Source: Sporosarcina cascadiensis (lineage in GTDB: Bacteria > Bacillota > Bacilli > Bacillales_A > Planococcaceae). From it: 64,000 nt of DNA. A program made the translations under genes and the position numbers. This document shows, piece by piece, positions 44,551-57,119 of the stretch. Where the stretch lies: assembly GCF_009650995.1 (NCBI RefSeq), contig NZ_WHVV01000011.1, forward strand, positions 1 through 64,000, in the 5' to 3' direction. Below the pieces are notes generated by a model. That model was not told the DNA's origin. It was given only the letters and a program-made list of their open reading frames with translations, and did not search any database. Each line of letters opens with the position of its first letter. Positions within the stretch are counted from its first letter, which is position 1.

Positions 44551-46584
44551 TTATTTTAGAAAATTCCTTACTTTGTTAAATACAATATTTTCGAAATCTA
44601 CTGTCTGTTTTTCACAATTCTCCAATAGTTCTATGCCAGTAATATTATCAACTATTTTAGTAGTATAATTTGCTAAAGGGATAGTTAAATCCTTATCAAC
44701 CTTTCCTTCTGATTCAAGAAAGAAACTACTTTGTTTTTTCATTACCTTTGCTTTATAGGTCTGACCTGGATGGATAATTTGTGTCACTACCGATTCTCGA
44801 GCCTCTGTACCACCTAAGACTTTAGGCAATTTACCATTTATTTGAGACGGTACCGACAACTCAGAACTTTTTAATATTGCAGGTAATATATCAACGGACT
44901 CAATCAACTCTTTCGAAGTTTCCGCCGGAATATTTTTCCCTCGAATCATAAAAGGTATTTTTAATCTTAAATCACTTAGTAGATTAAAGTCATTTTCTAG
45001 AAAAGACTGACCATGATCCGAATGAAGAGTTATTGAGAAATCTTCATTCGGATAAGTTTTTATCACAAAATCATACAAAGTGGATAACAGTTGGTCTATC
45101 CTGCTAATTTCTTGCAAATATTTTTCAATTTTATTCTCATCGTATGTAGTCTGAACTGAAGTGTTTCCTTTTTTATTTTTATTTACTCTAAACTTGATAT
45201 CTGTTCCTATTTGACTATATAAGTGATTCTCGATTTCATCGGGAGCATTGTGCAAATCCATTAAAGAGATGGTCATAAAATTATTCTGACCCCAAAATGT
45301 CATTAAATGTTCCAAAGCTTCTCCGATGACATCCTTAGCATCCATACCACCCAAGAAATTTTGATAAATCATTCGATCGAAGCCTCTGTAATAACCTAAG
45401 GATGGTGTGGTTCTCCAGTTAGTAGAGATATTAGTGCAATAATATCCTGCTTCTTTAAAGTATTCTGCCAACAATTGATTCTCAGATGAAAATTCATAAA
45501 AATATTCCGGATGAAGCATTTTATGCTCCGTTGAATACATCCCTGTATTGATACTCGACTTACTCGGCAACGTCCACTCGCTTGTTGTATAGCAATTCTC
45601 AGCTATAAAACCCTTTTTGAAAAACTGATATGTATTAGGCATAATTTCTTTTAAACCCTTGTCTTGCAACAATTGATACGACAAGCCATCAACAAATATC
45701 TTCATAACCAATTTAACTGGTTTCTTTACTGGTTCCAACTCTATAGGATGTCCCACAAAAATTGGAGAGTCTGAAGATATTTCAATAATACCTGGTTCGG
45801 TAATTCGAATATAATGATATTGATTAATTGGGAGATGTTCTTTTGTGAATTTGAACTTTTCTCCATTCACTTTGATTTGGATAGTCGCATTCGTTTCCAT
45901 CTTTGAAATCGGAAATACTACCGCCCCAGTCGTTGTCCACACTTTTTTATTGGATAAGATACTACCTTTAACTAATTCGCTTTTAAATAACATTCTGGAT
46001 TGTAGATCAATATTTGCATACTTCAATTCATTATACATATTAATCATATACTCATCAGTAGTACCTACTTGTTGTGGTTTTCTAATCATGCTTACTCCAT
46101 TAACATCAATTGGAAAAACACGAGCGTCCAACTGGGTTAGTAAATTTTCATACTCTTTAAGTTTCTCTCGTAGTGAAGCTGAAGTAAATCCTGCCTTTAT
46201 TGCAGCCTGACTAACTTCTTGAATCCCATCTAATGCCAATTGTTTATCTTCTTCGTTCACATGGTATTTCACGGCATTAAAATAACACTCTAAAGAATCT
46301 TCATAACGTTCCAAAGTAGCCATCATAAAAGCTTTATTATAGTATAGTGAGAAGCTAAACGGATGCTTTTTAATACCATCAGTTAGGATATCAATTGCTT
46401 TAACTTGTTCTCCTTGTTGGAAAGCTAGAATTGATCTAAAAGCATATGCAGAGCTATTATCTAATTCAGTACTATATTCATCAATATATGTCTGCGCCTC
46501 AGCTAAATTATTATCGCTGATAGACATCTCAATTTGGTTTGATAGCTTTTTATAATACTCAAGTTTTTTTTTCAGTGACTGCAT
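44551..46584 (-). CDS. TPR protein with sulfatase/alkaline-phosphatase-fold domain
   Basis: 677 residues. Residues ~5-130 are TPR-like helices (FSLYYNKAFMMATLERYEDS); ~130-270 resembles a beta domain; ~275-600 is an alkaline-phosphatase superfamily domain starting KIFVDGLSYQLL, with the nucleophile region EWTLPSKSSINTG and metal ligands in TLHSDHGQSFLEND. The nucleophile position shows TxPSK, not the CxPSR of true sulfatases, so a phospho-transferase/hydrolase is as likely. There is no signal peptide, so it acts in the cytoplasm, perhaps on the flagellin glycan. Confidence 0.8.
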   Translation of the reverse strand: MQSLKKKLEYYKKLSNQIEMSISDNNLAEAQTYIDEYSTELDNSSAYAFRSILAFQQGEQVKAIDILTDGIKKHPFSFSLYYNKAFMMATLERYEDSLECYFNAVKYHVNEEDKQLALDGIQEVSQAAIKAGFTSASLREKLKEYENLLTQLDARVFPIDVNGVSMIRKPQQVGTTDEYMINMYNELKYANIDLQSRMLFKSELVKGSILSNKKVWTTTGAVVFPISKMETNATIQIKVNGEKFKFTKEHLPINQYHYIRITEPGIIEISSDSPIFVGHPIELEPVKKPVKLVMKIFVDGLSYQLLQDKGLKEIMPNTYQFFKKGFIAENCYTTSEWTLPSKSSINTGMYSTEHKMLHPEYFYEFSSENQLLAEYFKEAGYYCTNISTNWRTTPSLGYYRGFDRMIYQNFLGGMDAKDVIGEALEHLMTFWGQNNFMTISLMDLHNAPDEIENHLYSQIGTDIKFRVNKNKKGNTSVQTTYDENKIEKYLQEISRIDQLLSTLYDFVIKTYPNEDFSITLHSDHGQSFLENDFNLLSDLRLKIPFMIRGKNIPAETSKELIESVDILPAILKSSELSVPSQINGKLPKVLGGTEARESVVTQIIHPGQTYKAKVMKKQSSFFLESEGKVDKDLTIPLANYTTKIVDNITGIELLENCEKQTVDFENIVFNKVRNFLK

Positions 46585-46684
46585 GCAGTCTCATCTCCAA
46601 TTTAAGTGATTTAGTTTTTCTTATTCTATTATCGGCTTAGATTTGTGAGAATCAAGAAAAAGCCTAGTTTATTAAATGCCTAGC

Positions 46685-47836
46685 TCAACAGGGGTGAATA
46701 ATGCTATTTATTGCACTCACTACATACTCAACGTCTTCAGTATTCATCTCGGGGAATATCGGCAGCGTTAACGCTTGCTTGTAAAATTTCTCTGCGTTAG
46801 AACAAGTCCCATTCTTATACCCCAGCTCCTGATAATAAGGATGCCAATAAACCGGAATATAATGGACATGCACTCCGATATTTAACGCTCGCATTTCATC
46901 AAAGACTTCTCTTCTAGGCTTTCTCACTAAACGCCCGTCTACCTGTATCATATACAAATGCCATCCTGATCTAGTGCCTTCAAGCTGTTTCGGCAAGATG
47001 ATGCCAGGTATATCAGCCAACTTCTCATTATATAAAGCAGCTATTTCTCTGCGTCGCTCTATAAAGCCATCTAACTTATTTAATTGCGATAAGCCAAGTG
47101 AAGCCTGTATATCATTCATTCGATAATTATAGCCGAGATCTGTCATCTCATAGTACCAGTCACCTTGTTCCAATGAATAAGGAGTTTTCTGAATCCCATG
47201 GTTGCGGAATAGTTTGAGGCTCTCATAATGTTCTTCTGAATTCGTTGTAATAATACCGCCTTCACCAGTTGTGATGGGTTTTACCGGGTGAAAACTGAAC
47301 ATAGTCATATCTGCTTGGGAACCGACTTTCTGTCCTTTGTAGTCAGCTCCCAGTGAATGAGCCCCGTCCTCTATAACAATGAGATTATGTTCTTTCGCAA
47401 TCGACATGATTGCATCAAGATCTACGGGTTGACCTGTGAAATCAACCGGTATAATTGCCTTTGTTTTTGTTGTAATCTTTTTCTTGATTTCTTCCGGGTC
47501 AATATTGTATATAGCTGCATCGATATCTGCAAAGACGGGTGTGCCGCCACAATAAAGGACAGCGTTTGACGTGGCCGCAAATGTAATAGATGTGGTAATC
47601 ACTTCATCGCCTTCGCGGATCCCTGCTGCATAGCATGCCCCATGTAAAGCTGCTGTTCCATTAGAAAAAGCTACAGCATATTTTGCACCTACATAGTCTG
47701 CAATCCTTTTTTCGAATTCCTCAACCTTAGGACCCTGTGTTAAAAAAGGCGATCGTAAAGTGTTTACGACCGCTTCAATGTCTTCTTCATCAATAGATTG
47801 CTTTCCATAGGATAAAAAGTCTTTACGTTTCTCCAT
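46685..47836 (-). CDS. pseC: UDP-4-amino-4,6-dideoxy-AltNAc transaminase PseC
   Basis: 383 residues of the DegT/DnrJ/EryC1 aminotransferase family. It carries AFSNGTAALHGACYAAGI near the PLP phosphate site and the Schiff-base Lys in MFSFHPVKPITTGEGGII (~184). It converts the 4-keto sugar from PseB to the 4-amino sugar with glutamate. It is the last of six pse genes in this operon and lies 1 bp after pseI. Identification rests on family plus operon context. Confidence 0.93.
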   Translation of the reverse strand: MEKRKDFLSYGKQSIDEEDIEAVVNTLRSPFLTQGPKVEEFEKRIADYVGAKYAVAFSNGTAALHGACYAAGIREGDEVITTSITFAATSNAVLYCGGTPVFADIDAAIYNIDPEEIKKKITTKTKAIIPVDFTGQPVDLDAIMSIAKEHNLIVIEDGAHSLGADYKGQKVGSQADMTMFSFHPVKPITTGEGGIITTNSEEHYESLKLFRNHGIQKTPYSLEQGDWYYEMTDLGYNYRMNDIQASLGLSQLNKLDGFIERRREIAALYNEKLADIPGIILPKQLEGTRSGWHLYMIQVDGRLVRKPRREVFDEMRALNIGVHVHYIPVYWHPYYQELGYKNGTCSNAEKFYKQALTLPIFPEMNTEDVEYVVSAINSIIHPC

Positions 47837-47837
47837 A

Positions 47838-48881
47838 TCAATTTAACAACTCCCAACTTACTGGTGTGCCTGCTGCTAAATCTCGTGAAACCTTCAACCC
47901 TATTAACTTGTTATAATGCTTAGGGGATAGGCCATATCCCGGACGTATTACCCTTATGTTCTCCGTATTTAGCTGTTCTCCAGCTTTAATATCTTTTGAA
48001 ACATAGATAGAGCGCCTAAACTTCAATGATTCTGTTTCCGCTTCTGTCGCTCCATACGTGACTTGCCCCATTGCCCGCCAAGCACGTTCTGTTTCAGCAA
48101 CTAGATTTGCCATTTCATCTGGCTCCATAGAGAACGCCGAATCCACACCTCCGTCAGCTCTGGATAATGTGAAATGCTTTTCTATGACAGTAGCGCCAAG
48201 CGCCACGCTGGCAACCGCTACTCCAGTGCCCATAGTGTGATCGGATAAACCTACCTGTACATTAAACAATTCTCGCATATGGGGAATCGTCGAAATATTT
48301 GTATTTTCAGCAGTCGCCGGATAAGTACTTGTACATTTAAGTAAAATCAAATCATTACAACCTGCTTCTTTAGCTGCCCGAACAGCCTCATCCAATTCAG
48401 CTACAGATGCCATTCCAGTAGAAATGATCATTGGTTTTCCAGTTGCTGCAACTTTTTTTATCAAAGGAATATCATTGTTTTCAAATGAAGCTACCTTATA
48501 AAGGGGTACATCTAATTCTTCTAAAAAATCGACAGCAGTTTCGTCAAAAGGTGTACTGAAAGCAATCATTCCCAATTCACGAGCTCGGTCAAATATTGGC
48601 TTATGCCATTCCCACGGAGTATAAGCCTGTTGATAAAGCTTATATAGATTGTTACCATTCCAAAGACTTTTTTCATCATCTATTTGAAAGTCAGGATTTT
48701 CAACATTAAGTGTCATGGTATCTGCAGTGTATGTTTGTATTTTCAACGCATCTGCTCCTGACTTTGCAGCTGCTTCAACTATTTGAAGTGCGCGTTCTAA
48801 GGAGTGATTATGGTTTCCTGACATTTCAGCTATGATATAGGGTTTGTAATTCTTTCCGATAGGTAAAAAGTTAGTCATCAC
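47838..48881 (-). CDS. pseI: Pseudaminic acid synthase PseI
   Basis: 347 residues: a NeuB-type TIM barrel (IAEMSGNHNHSLERALQIVE, ALKIQTYTADTMTL, ISTGMASVAELDEAV, GLSDHTMGTGVAVASVALGA) and a C-terminal SAF domain from ~290. The SGNHN opening is typical of PseI. It condenses 6-deoxy-AltdiNAc with phosphoenolpyruvate. The start is GTG 48881 or ATG 48878; both overlap the pseH stop. Confidence 0.95.
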   Translation of the reverse strand: MMTNFLPIGKNYKPYIIAEMSGNHNHSLERALQIVEAAAKSGADALKIQTYTADTMTLNVENPDFQIDDEKSLWNGNNLYKLYQQAYTPWEWHKPIFDRARELGMIAFSTPFDETAVDFLEELDVPLYKVASFENNDIPLIKKVAATGKPMIISTGMASVAELDEAVRAAKEAGCNDLILLKCTSTYPATAENTNISTIPHMRELFNVQVGLSDHTMGTGVAVASVALGATVIEKHFTLSRADGGVDSAFSMEPDEMANLVAETERAWRAMGQVTYGATEAETESLKFRRSIYVSKDIKAGEQLNTENIRVIRPGYGLSPKHYNKLIGLKVSRDLAAGTPVSWELLN

Positions 48882-49438
48882 AATTCATAACTCCTTTCTA
48901 TATAATTATGTATTACAGGTTCATTGTTTGCCCAATCGGATGCTAGATAACCAAAAAGATGTACATCTATAATTTGTCCATTTCTTATCAATTGCTCCCT
49001 GAGAATGCCTTCTTGTTTAAACCCCATCTTTTCGTGAAAATTAATACTTCTTTCATTTATGCTTAGTACTTCAGCTGACAACTTCCTCAACTTTAAAATA
49101 TTGAATATAAAATCTAAAGAAACATACCCTAATACCGAGCCCAGCCCCCTTGGTGTAGACTCTGTACCAATGTAAAAGCCCCACTCACACGTACCATGTG
49201 TGTAATCAATTTTATTTACATTTAATACACCGTAAGGAATATTATCGAAATAGAACATTTTAGATATGAATGTTTCGCTATTTACCATTTTATTAAACCA
49301 CTGAATATGTTGTGCACAAGATATTTTTCGATCATTAAACATTACTTCCCGTATGAATCTTTGGTTACGCCATTCTAATATTCTTTGTAAGTCATCTTCT
49401 CTAATATTCTTAAGCGTAGCCCTATGCTGAAGGTTCAT
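48878..49438 (-). CDS. pseH: UDP-4-amino-sugar N-acetyltransferase PseH (GNAT)
   Basis: 186 residues of the GNAT fold: LQRILEWRNQRFIREVMFND (~20-39), acetyl-CoA loop RGLGSVLGYVSLDFIF and the C-terminal NFHEKMGFKQEGILREQLI. It acetylates the C4 amine made by PseC. ATG follows AAAGGAG and lies within the pseG 3' end (17-bp overlap). Confidence 0.92.
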   Translation of the reverse strand: MNLQHRATLKNIREDDLQRILEWRNQRFIREVMFNDRKISCAQHIQWFNKMVNSETFISKMFYFDNIPYGVLNVNKIDYTHGTCEWGFYIGTESTPRGLGSVLGYVSLDFIFNILKLRKLSAEVLSINERSINFHEKMGFKQEGILREQLIRNGQIIDVHLFGYLASDWANNEPVIHNYIERSYEL

Positions 49439-50516
49439 TATAATTCTCCTTTATTTTCAATATTACAGGATAATTGTTAATAACCTTCGTATTAATTATT
49501 TCTTGACTTCGTTTATTCAATAACAACAATTTGCTGGGGTTTGTCATCAATTCGATGATTTCTTTTTTAATGTCTTCTTTTAATAATCTACAACTAGTTC
49601 CTAAGTTTATTAAAACTTTTCGTGCTGCAAGTACTTCTGTTAACTCTAGTTGATTTTCAGCCACTACAATTGCTAAAGTCGGCAAGCCTACTAAACATCG
49701 CTCCCAAGTCGTAGCTCCCCCAGCACCAATAGCTAAATCTGCCTTCATCATTAATTCCGCCATATTATTTACTTGGCAGAGAAATTGAGTATTCGGCACT
49801 ATCTCACATAATTCTTCAACTTGCTCTTTATTAGGATTCGAAGCTCCTACAACAACATCTATATTTTTAAACTGCTGATCTAATTCCTTGATAGCCTCCA
49901 ACACCTTAATTGTCTCACCTGTTGGATCCGTCCCGCCAAAGAATATCAATAAATTCTCCACTTTTCCGGAACGGATTCTCGGTCTGTTAGCTGCTTCAAT
50001 AAACTCATCACGCAAAAGTACATAATCCGGTCCTAACAAAAGGACACATTCATCTGGTACTAAACCAACATATCGTTCTCGCATATTATTGTAATAATTT
50101 TGATCAAGTAGAAAATCACATGTATGATGCCTATTTGCTAAATCATCAATGACAAAAATAGAGCCGACCAGGTTATCAAGCTCTTCTTCCCATTTCTTGT
50201 CTAATGAATAATGATCCACTACCAATACATCGACTTTACAACCCAGCTGCTTCAAAAATGAAGCTGTGCCTTTAGCATCTTGCTGCCAACTATCCGCAAT
50301 CCATTCTAAATCATTAATAGAATCCTCAACCCTAGGTAAAGATAATACCTCCACATTTTGCGATTGCAAGTAAGCAATACTATTACCAACCAAGTTACGA
50401 CAAATAAACGTCACTTCTGCTCCGTGACGTTGTAGTTGCTTAGCGAGTGTTAAGCATCGCATTACGTGACCAGTTCCTATTTGGATTGAGGCATCTGTGC
50501 GAAATACAATATTCAT
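49422..50516 (-). CDS. pseG: UDP-2,4-diacetamido-trideoxy-altropyranose hydrolase PseG
   Basis: 364 residues from ATG 50516 (a GTG 9 bases upstream is less well placed). GT-B-like fold: IVFRTDASIQIGTGHVMRCL at the start, the catalytic His in that GTGHVMR, VDHYSLDKKWEEEL, FFGGTDPTGE and AIGAGGATTWERCLVGLPTL. It removes UDP to release the free sugar for PseI. Confidence 0.94.
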   Translation of the reverse strand: MNIVFRTDASIQIGTGHVMRCLTLAKQLQRHGAEVTFICRNLVGNSIAYLQSQNVEVLSLPRVEDSINDLEWIADSWQQDAKGTASFLKQLGCKVDVLVVDHYSLDKKWEEELDNLVGSIFVIDDLANRHHTCDFLLDQNYYNNMRERYVGLVPDECVLLLGPDYVLLRDEFIEAANRPRIRSGKVENLLIFFGGTDPTGETIKVLEAIKELDQQFKNIDVVVGASNPNKEQVEELCEIVPNTQFLCQVNNMAELMMKADLAIGAGGATTWERCLVGLPTLAIVVAENQLELTEVLAARKVLINLGTSCRLLKEDIKKEIIELMTNPSKLLLLNKRSQEIINTKVINNYPVILKIKENYNEPSA

Positions 50517-50528
50517 TACGATCACGCC

Positions 50529-51260
50529 TTACATTTCTTTTTGTTCTATATGTGCATTAATCAACGACCAATCATGATGATTGGTTAACAAATCAATAAT
50601 ATCCTTTTGTGAAAAGTTATTATTAAAAGGGTATAGTTCCATGAGTATGCGCTGGATTAATTCGAAGTCCTCTATAGTGTCGACTGTCCACCGATACTGA
50701 GAAAGAACTTCGGAGCTCTTTAGATTGAGCAAAGAATACTCACTTTCATTTGAATAAATATATGCTGTAACATGCTCGCGATCACTCTCTAGTGTTGCTT
50801 TTCTATAAGCTTTAATCAATGCATTCATAGACATTACTTCGGTATCCATGCCCCGTGGATACGTCCTCTCCAGAGTATTCGATACATAATCCACGTTTGG
50901 ACAGTTATCAATAAACAACTGAATTACCTGATCGATAACTGCTGGGTCTATTAATGGACAGTCAGAGGTTAACCTGACGACCACCTCTGCTTTCGCATCC
51001 ATCGCAGCACCATAATAGCGGGACAACACATCCTCTTCGGATCCTCTGTAGGTAGTATAACCAAGCTGCTTGCACAAATTAACTATGGGATCATCAGTTT
51101 CATTAGTAGTTGTAGCGACAATGATTTCATTAATTAACTGACTTCTCGAGACTCTTTCAAGTTGATATTCTAATAATGTTTTATCCATGACTTTCTTTAA
51201 AACTTTTCCAGGCAGGCGCGTAGAAGTCATACGCGCTTGAATGATAGCTACAATCTTCAT
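50529..51260 (-). CDS. pseF: CMP-pseudaminic acid synthetase PseF
   Basis: 243 residues from ATG 51260, seven bases after AAGGAGGT. Cytidylyltransferase of the SpsF/PseF type: IVAIIQARMTSTRLPGKVLK (nucleotide loop) and VVRLTSDCPLIDPAVID with metal-binding Asp. It activates pseudaminic acid as CMP-Pse for the glycosyltransferase. Order here is pseB-F-G-H-I-C. Confidence 0.9.
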   Translation of the reverse strand: MKIVAIIQARMTSTRLPGKVLKKVMDKTLLEYQLERVSRSQLINEIIVATTTNETDDPIVNLCKQLGYTTYRGSEEDVLSRYYGAAMDAKAEVVVRLTSDCPLIDPAVIDQVIQLFIDNCPNVDYVSNTLERTYPRGMDTEVMSMNALIKAYRKATLESDREHVTAYIYSNESEYSLLNLKSSEVLSQYRWTVDTIEDFELIQRILMELYPFNNNFSQKDIIDLLTNHHDWSLINAHIEQKEM

Positions 51261-51274
51261 TATTGCAACCTCCT

Positions 51275-54102
<2,828 letters not shown>

Positions 54103-54116
<14 letters not shown>

Positions 54117-54702
54117 GGCGCAAACCCTCATTGTCCATAGTCAACTGTATTTCCTTTTCTAATTCTTCAAAGTTCGGCAGCAGTTCATATTGAATGATGT
54201 CCCCAATCAATACATTATCTTCATTCTCTATGGCTTCCGCCAAACTCTGAATATCTTCCTGCATTTTTTCGGAAATAGTAAGATATCCTTGCCAATTCGA
54301 CGGCACTGCCAAACTTTTTCCGATAGTCATTAGCATTTCATTGATCCATTGAAGACCGCCAAGCAGCTGATCAAGAGTCGTCCATGTGTCAGCCTTAGGA
54401 TTGTCATAGAAAGCTTCCGCTAACGGAGCCAGTTCAGGGATTGCCCGCTGTGTATATTCTTCAGCAGAAAGAAGTAGATCATTTACGAATTCCTTAACTG
54501 TTTTAACAATAATTTCCAACTTTTCAATTTTTTCAGCGTATTCATTCAAATAATTTTCATGATCTTCATACACTTCTATCCCGTCTGCGATAAAATGGCT
54601 CAAATAATAATCCTTAGCTAGTATGTTGTTAATTTGTTCAATAATATGATCAGCAGTTGCATTGTCGAGAGTGGTCGTCTGCTGTTGAAAAATCAGTTCC
54701 AC
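54103..54702 (-). CDS. Hypothetical protein, first gene of the flagellin glycan operon
   Basis: 199 residues, acidic and mainly helical, GTG start after GGAGG. No family recognised. The 3' end overlaps the Maf start by 14 bp, so the two are translationally coupled. Similar uncharacterised acidic helical proteins are found ahead of maf in some firmicutes; a chaperone-like role is possible but not shown. Confidence 0.75.
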
Positions 54703-54879
54703 GGAGAACGCCTCCAGTTGATAGTTTTATGTAAAGTGTAACATATTTATATAGTTTATATCGGCTGAAAATCAGTATTTTGAAGGGAGAGTGCTTTGAA
54801 GACGTTATTGCAAGCTGTATGAAGGGAATACCCGATTCGGCACGGTAACCAGATATCCTTATATCAATTGATCAGATTA
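54703..54879. promoter_or_regulatory. Divergent region, glycan operon and LAGLIDADG gene 2
   Basis: No gene. It should contain the promoter of the glycan operon; I cannot name its -35/-10 with confidence. Confidence 0.4.
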
Positions 54880-54902
54880 TGATATAATAGAAACATACGT
54901 TC
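54880..54902 (+). promoter_or_regulatory. Promoter with LexA-box-like sequence before LAGLIDADG gene 2
   Basis: TGATATAATAGAAACATACG followed by TTC. TATAAT (54883-54888) is a perfect -10; AAAC-ATAC-GTTC (54891-54902) is one base from the LexA pattern GAAC-N4-GTTC. The layout matches that at 43000-43022. Confidence 0.45.
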
Positions 54903-54943
54903 TAAAAAAATAATACTTAAATCTGAGAAGGAGGATTTTCACT

Positions 54944-55989
54944 ATGCCAAGTGATCATACCATTTCCTATATCAAACAACACTTTCCCACTAGTCCAACA
55001 AATGTTGTGGCTAAAGCAGTCAATCTCTCCATCAGCCAAGTTCGTACTCTGGCGAAAAAACATAACATCAAGAAATGTGGATTGTATAAAGAAGGATTGA
55101 AACGTCAGCTTGTAACTGACAGAGGCAAATGGTTTGAAAATAGCATCTCTCCATTTGAACTATCGCACTATCAAGAGCAGCTTTTGTTCGGAAGTTTACT
55201 CGGTGATGGTTATATAAGCACCGGAGCTGCACGGAGTGTAAACTGTTATTATCAAGAACATTTCGGAGACGGTCAGCGAGGATATCGTGAATGGAAATTA
55301 ACACAGCTGCATGATCTGCCATTTACCATTAACGGAAATTATCTGCGTTCAGCGAGCTATCCGTATTTCAAGCAGCTACGTGAAATTTTGTATCGAGGAG
55401 GCCCCAAGACATTGGATAAGGCATTCCTTGACCGGTGTACACACCCCGTTTTTCTGGCAGTGCTTTATCTGGATGACGGTAGCCTGTCGGTTTCTTTCCG
55501 CTTCAATGCACGCAATCAGTCTGTTTACTGCATGCCAAGTATTATGCGTATACACTGAATTTCACACAGCAGGAAAATCAGTTGCTGGCGGATCATCTGA
55601 ATAAAACATTTGGGACCAGCTTTGTATTGTCGGGTCATCCGGATGGTCATCAAAGTTTATTGAAGCTGAATAAGGAACAGGAAGTACGACACCTGTTGAA
55701 TATGATTGGTCCATATGTGAAAGAAATTGACTGCATGAGATACAAAACTGACGTAGAAGAAAATATTTCGTTAAAAACAGAGTCATTACAGGAGAAATAC
55801 GGGAAGAATATAAAAATTGTTATCAGTTCATCTGAAAGAGTTAAGGCGTATACACAGGAGGAAATCGAGCGGATAGTTATTTTAAAGAAAGCAAAAGTTG
55901 CCATCCAGGTGATTGCAAATGAATTAGGTAGGTCTTATTGGTCGGTTGTGTATAAACTGAAAGAATTGAGGAAGAAAGGAAATTTGTAA
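54944..55989 (+). pseudogene. LAGLIDADG endonuclease-like gene 2, frameshifted
   Basis: Frame 1 (54944-55558) has an N-terminal HTH-like part, motif 1 LLFGSLLGDGYIS (~75-87) and motif 2 FLAVLYLDDGSLS (~170-182), then stops at 55556. The -1 frame carries on without a gap: YAYTLNFTQQENQLLADHLN, SGHPDGHQSLLKLNKEQEVR, IGPYVKEIDCMRYK and a C-terminal HTH-like tail to 55989. One indel near 55540 breaks an otherwise whole ~348-residue LAGLIDADG_2 protein. ATG after AGAAGGAGG. It is free-standing, 2.0 kb from the flagellin intron. Confidence 0.85.
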
Positions 55990-56039
55990 AAGGGTCTAAT
56001 GTGTAATTTGACAAATATCCTTCAAGTGATAGAATTACT

Positions 56040-56235
56040 TGTTCGTGTTCTTGCATACGCTGATTTAGTTCATCTCTTTTTCATCGGGTACTGCCAGGCT
56101 GCATACTCTGCAATTTTTACCCGGCGCAGCCTGTTTCTATTTCTGCCAGGATGTTGTCATGCTGCTTGACTGATTCTAATTGTTATTTCAGTAAATCAAG
56201 ATTGGTTTCTGGCTGTTCATTGGACGTAAGATGTC
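56040..56235 (-). pseudogene. Decayed copy of the 70-residue coiled-coil gene
   Basis: Across stops, the minus strand gives NEQPETNLDLLK, QLESVKQHDNILAEIE and later EKEMN, matching ENELEFLKQQLEHIKQQDRI of the gene at 42680-42892. It is convergent with LAGLIDADG gene 2. Confidence 0.6.
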
Positions 56236-56271
56236 ATCCTTTAAATATTTCCGTTCTATCCACCAGTAAAT

Positions 56272-56988
56272 TTAAAATTGGAATCGTATAAAATCGTTCT
56301 CTTCATATTTCGAATTTATAATAGAATCTACTAAACGCTTCGAAGTGTATGTCAATAAAGGTATTTGCTCTGATATTCTTTTTACAGTTTCTAGTGTAGT
56401 ATCTTCTCCACCATGAAAAATTTTATTACGACTTTCATACATGGTGTCAATCCACTTTTCAGGTAAATCCCATGTGTCTATTTCACCAAAATAATCAATG
56501 AATGATTGGTAAATTCGATTGATTGTTCCTTTTTCAGTACGAGTAGTCTTAGTATGATAATGATTACTTAATATTTCTAGTACATTCCAATAAGCTAAGA
56601 ACTGATCGAACGTATTTTGAGACTGATTCCCTTTTGAATACCATCCAATAGCCCTTAGGAGTCTAGGTTCTTCTATTTCAAACTTTCTAGCCATATTAAA
56701 AGCTGCTTTGATTTCTTGGACAGTCAGTACTCTTCTCGTACTGCTGAATTTTTCTGTGTTGGATAATTTATTTCCCGTCAACTGAATAGATATGTTGTTT
56801 TTTAAAGATAGAATGTCTATCATCCTGCCAAAATAAACATGAGCGACTATCTTAGCTGTTTCCAGGGATTCAGCTTTGGCAGTAATTGTAGCATCAAATC
56901 CAAGCCGTGAACTTGTCAATTTAATATCGCTATAAAACTGATGTTTTTCAAAGCCTTTTTCCTGACTAAACTCCATATTCAATTTCAA
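56272..56988 (-). CDS. HEPN-like protein of unknown function
   Basis: 238 residues. The C-terminal half is helical with FLAYWNVLEIL (~132-142) and a HEPN RX4H signature RNKIFHGG (~196-203), the motif of many HEPN RNases in defence and toxin systems. The N-terminal ~90 residues are beta-rich and unassigned. A ribosome site is not obvious. The following region to 57119 is AT-rich. It lies just downstream of a decayed deoxyribosyltransferase-like gene in the same direction, a possible former pair. Confidence 0.6.
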   Translation of the reverse strand: MKLNMEFSQEKGFEKHQFYSDIKLTSSRLGFDATITAKAESLETAKIVAHVYFGRMIDILSLKNNISIQLTGNKLSNTEKFSSTRRVLTVQEIKAAFNMARKFEIEEPRLLRAIGWYSKGNQSQNTFDQFLAYWNVLEILSNHYHTKTTRTEKGTINRIYQSFIDYFGEIDTWDLPEKWIDTMYESRNKIFHGGEDTTLETVKRISEQIPLLTYTSKRLVDSIINSKYEENDFIRFQF

Positions 56989-57119
56989 TATGACTGGTCC
57001 AATTACTTTGAAGTCAACTTCCCATATTAAATCTAATTTGTAATACCTCTTCCCATTATCAAATAAAAGACACTTTATTATCCTATCTTTAAAATATTCC
57101 GAAAGACATTTTTAGGCTG

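Noticed and set aside
44551-46584. Classical secreted sulfatase
   Set aside because: No signal peptide and no Cys/Ser in a CxPSR-type site; TPR N-terminus and glycan operon context point elsewhere.
54944-55989. Group I intron or intein hosting the LAGLIDADG gene
   Set aside because: No P, Q, R or S elements and no interrupted host gene around it; it appears free-standing.
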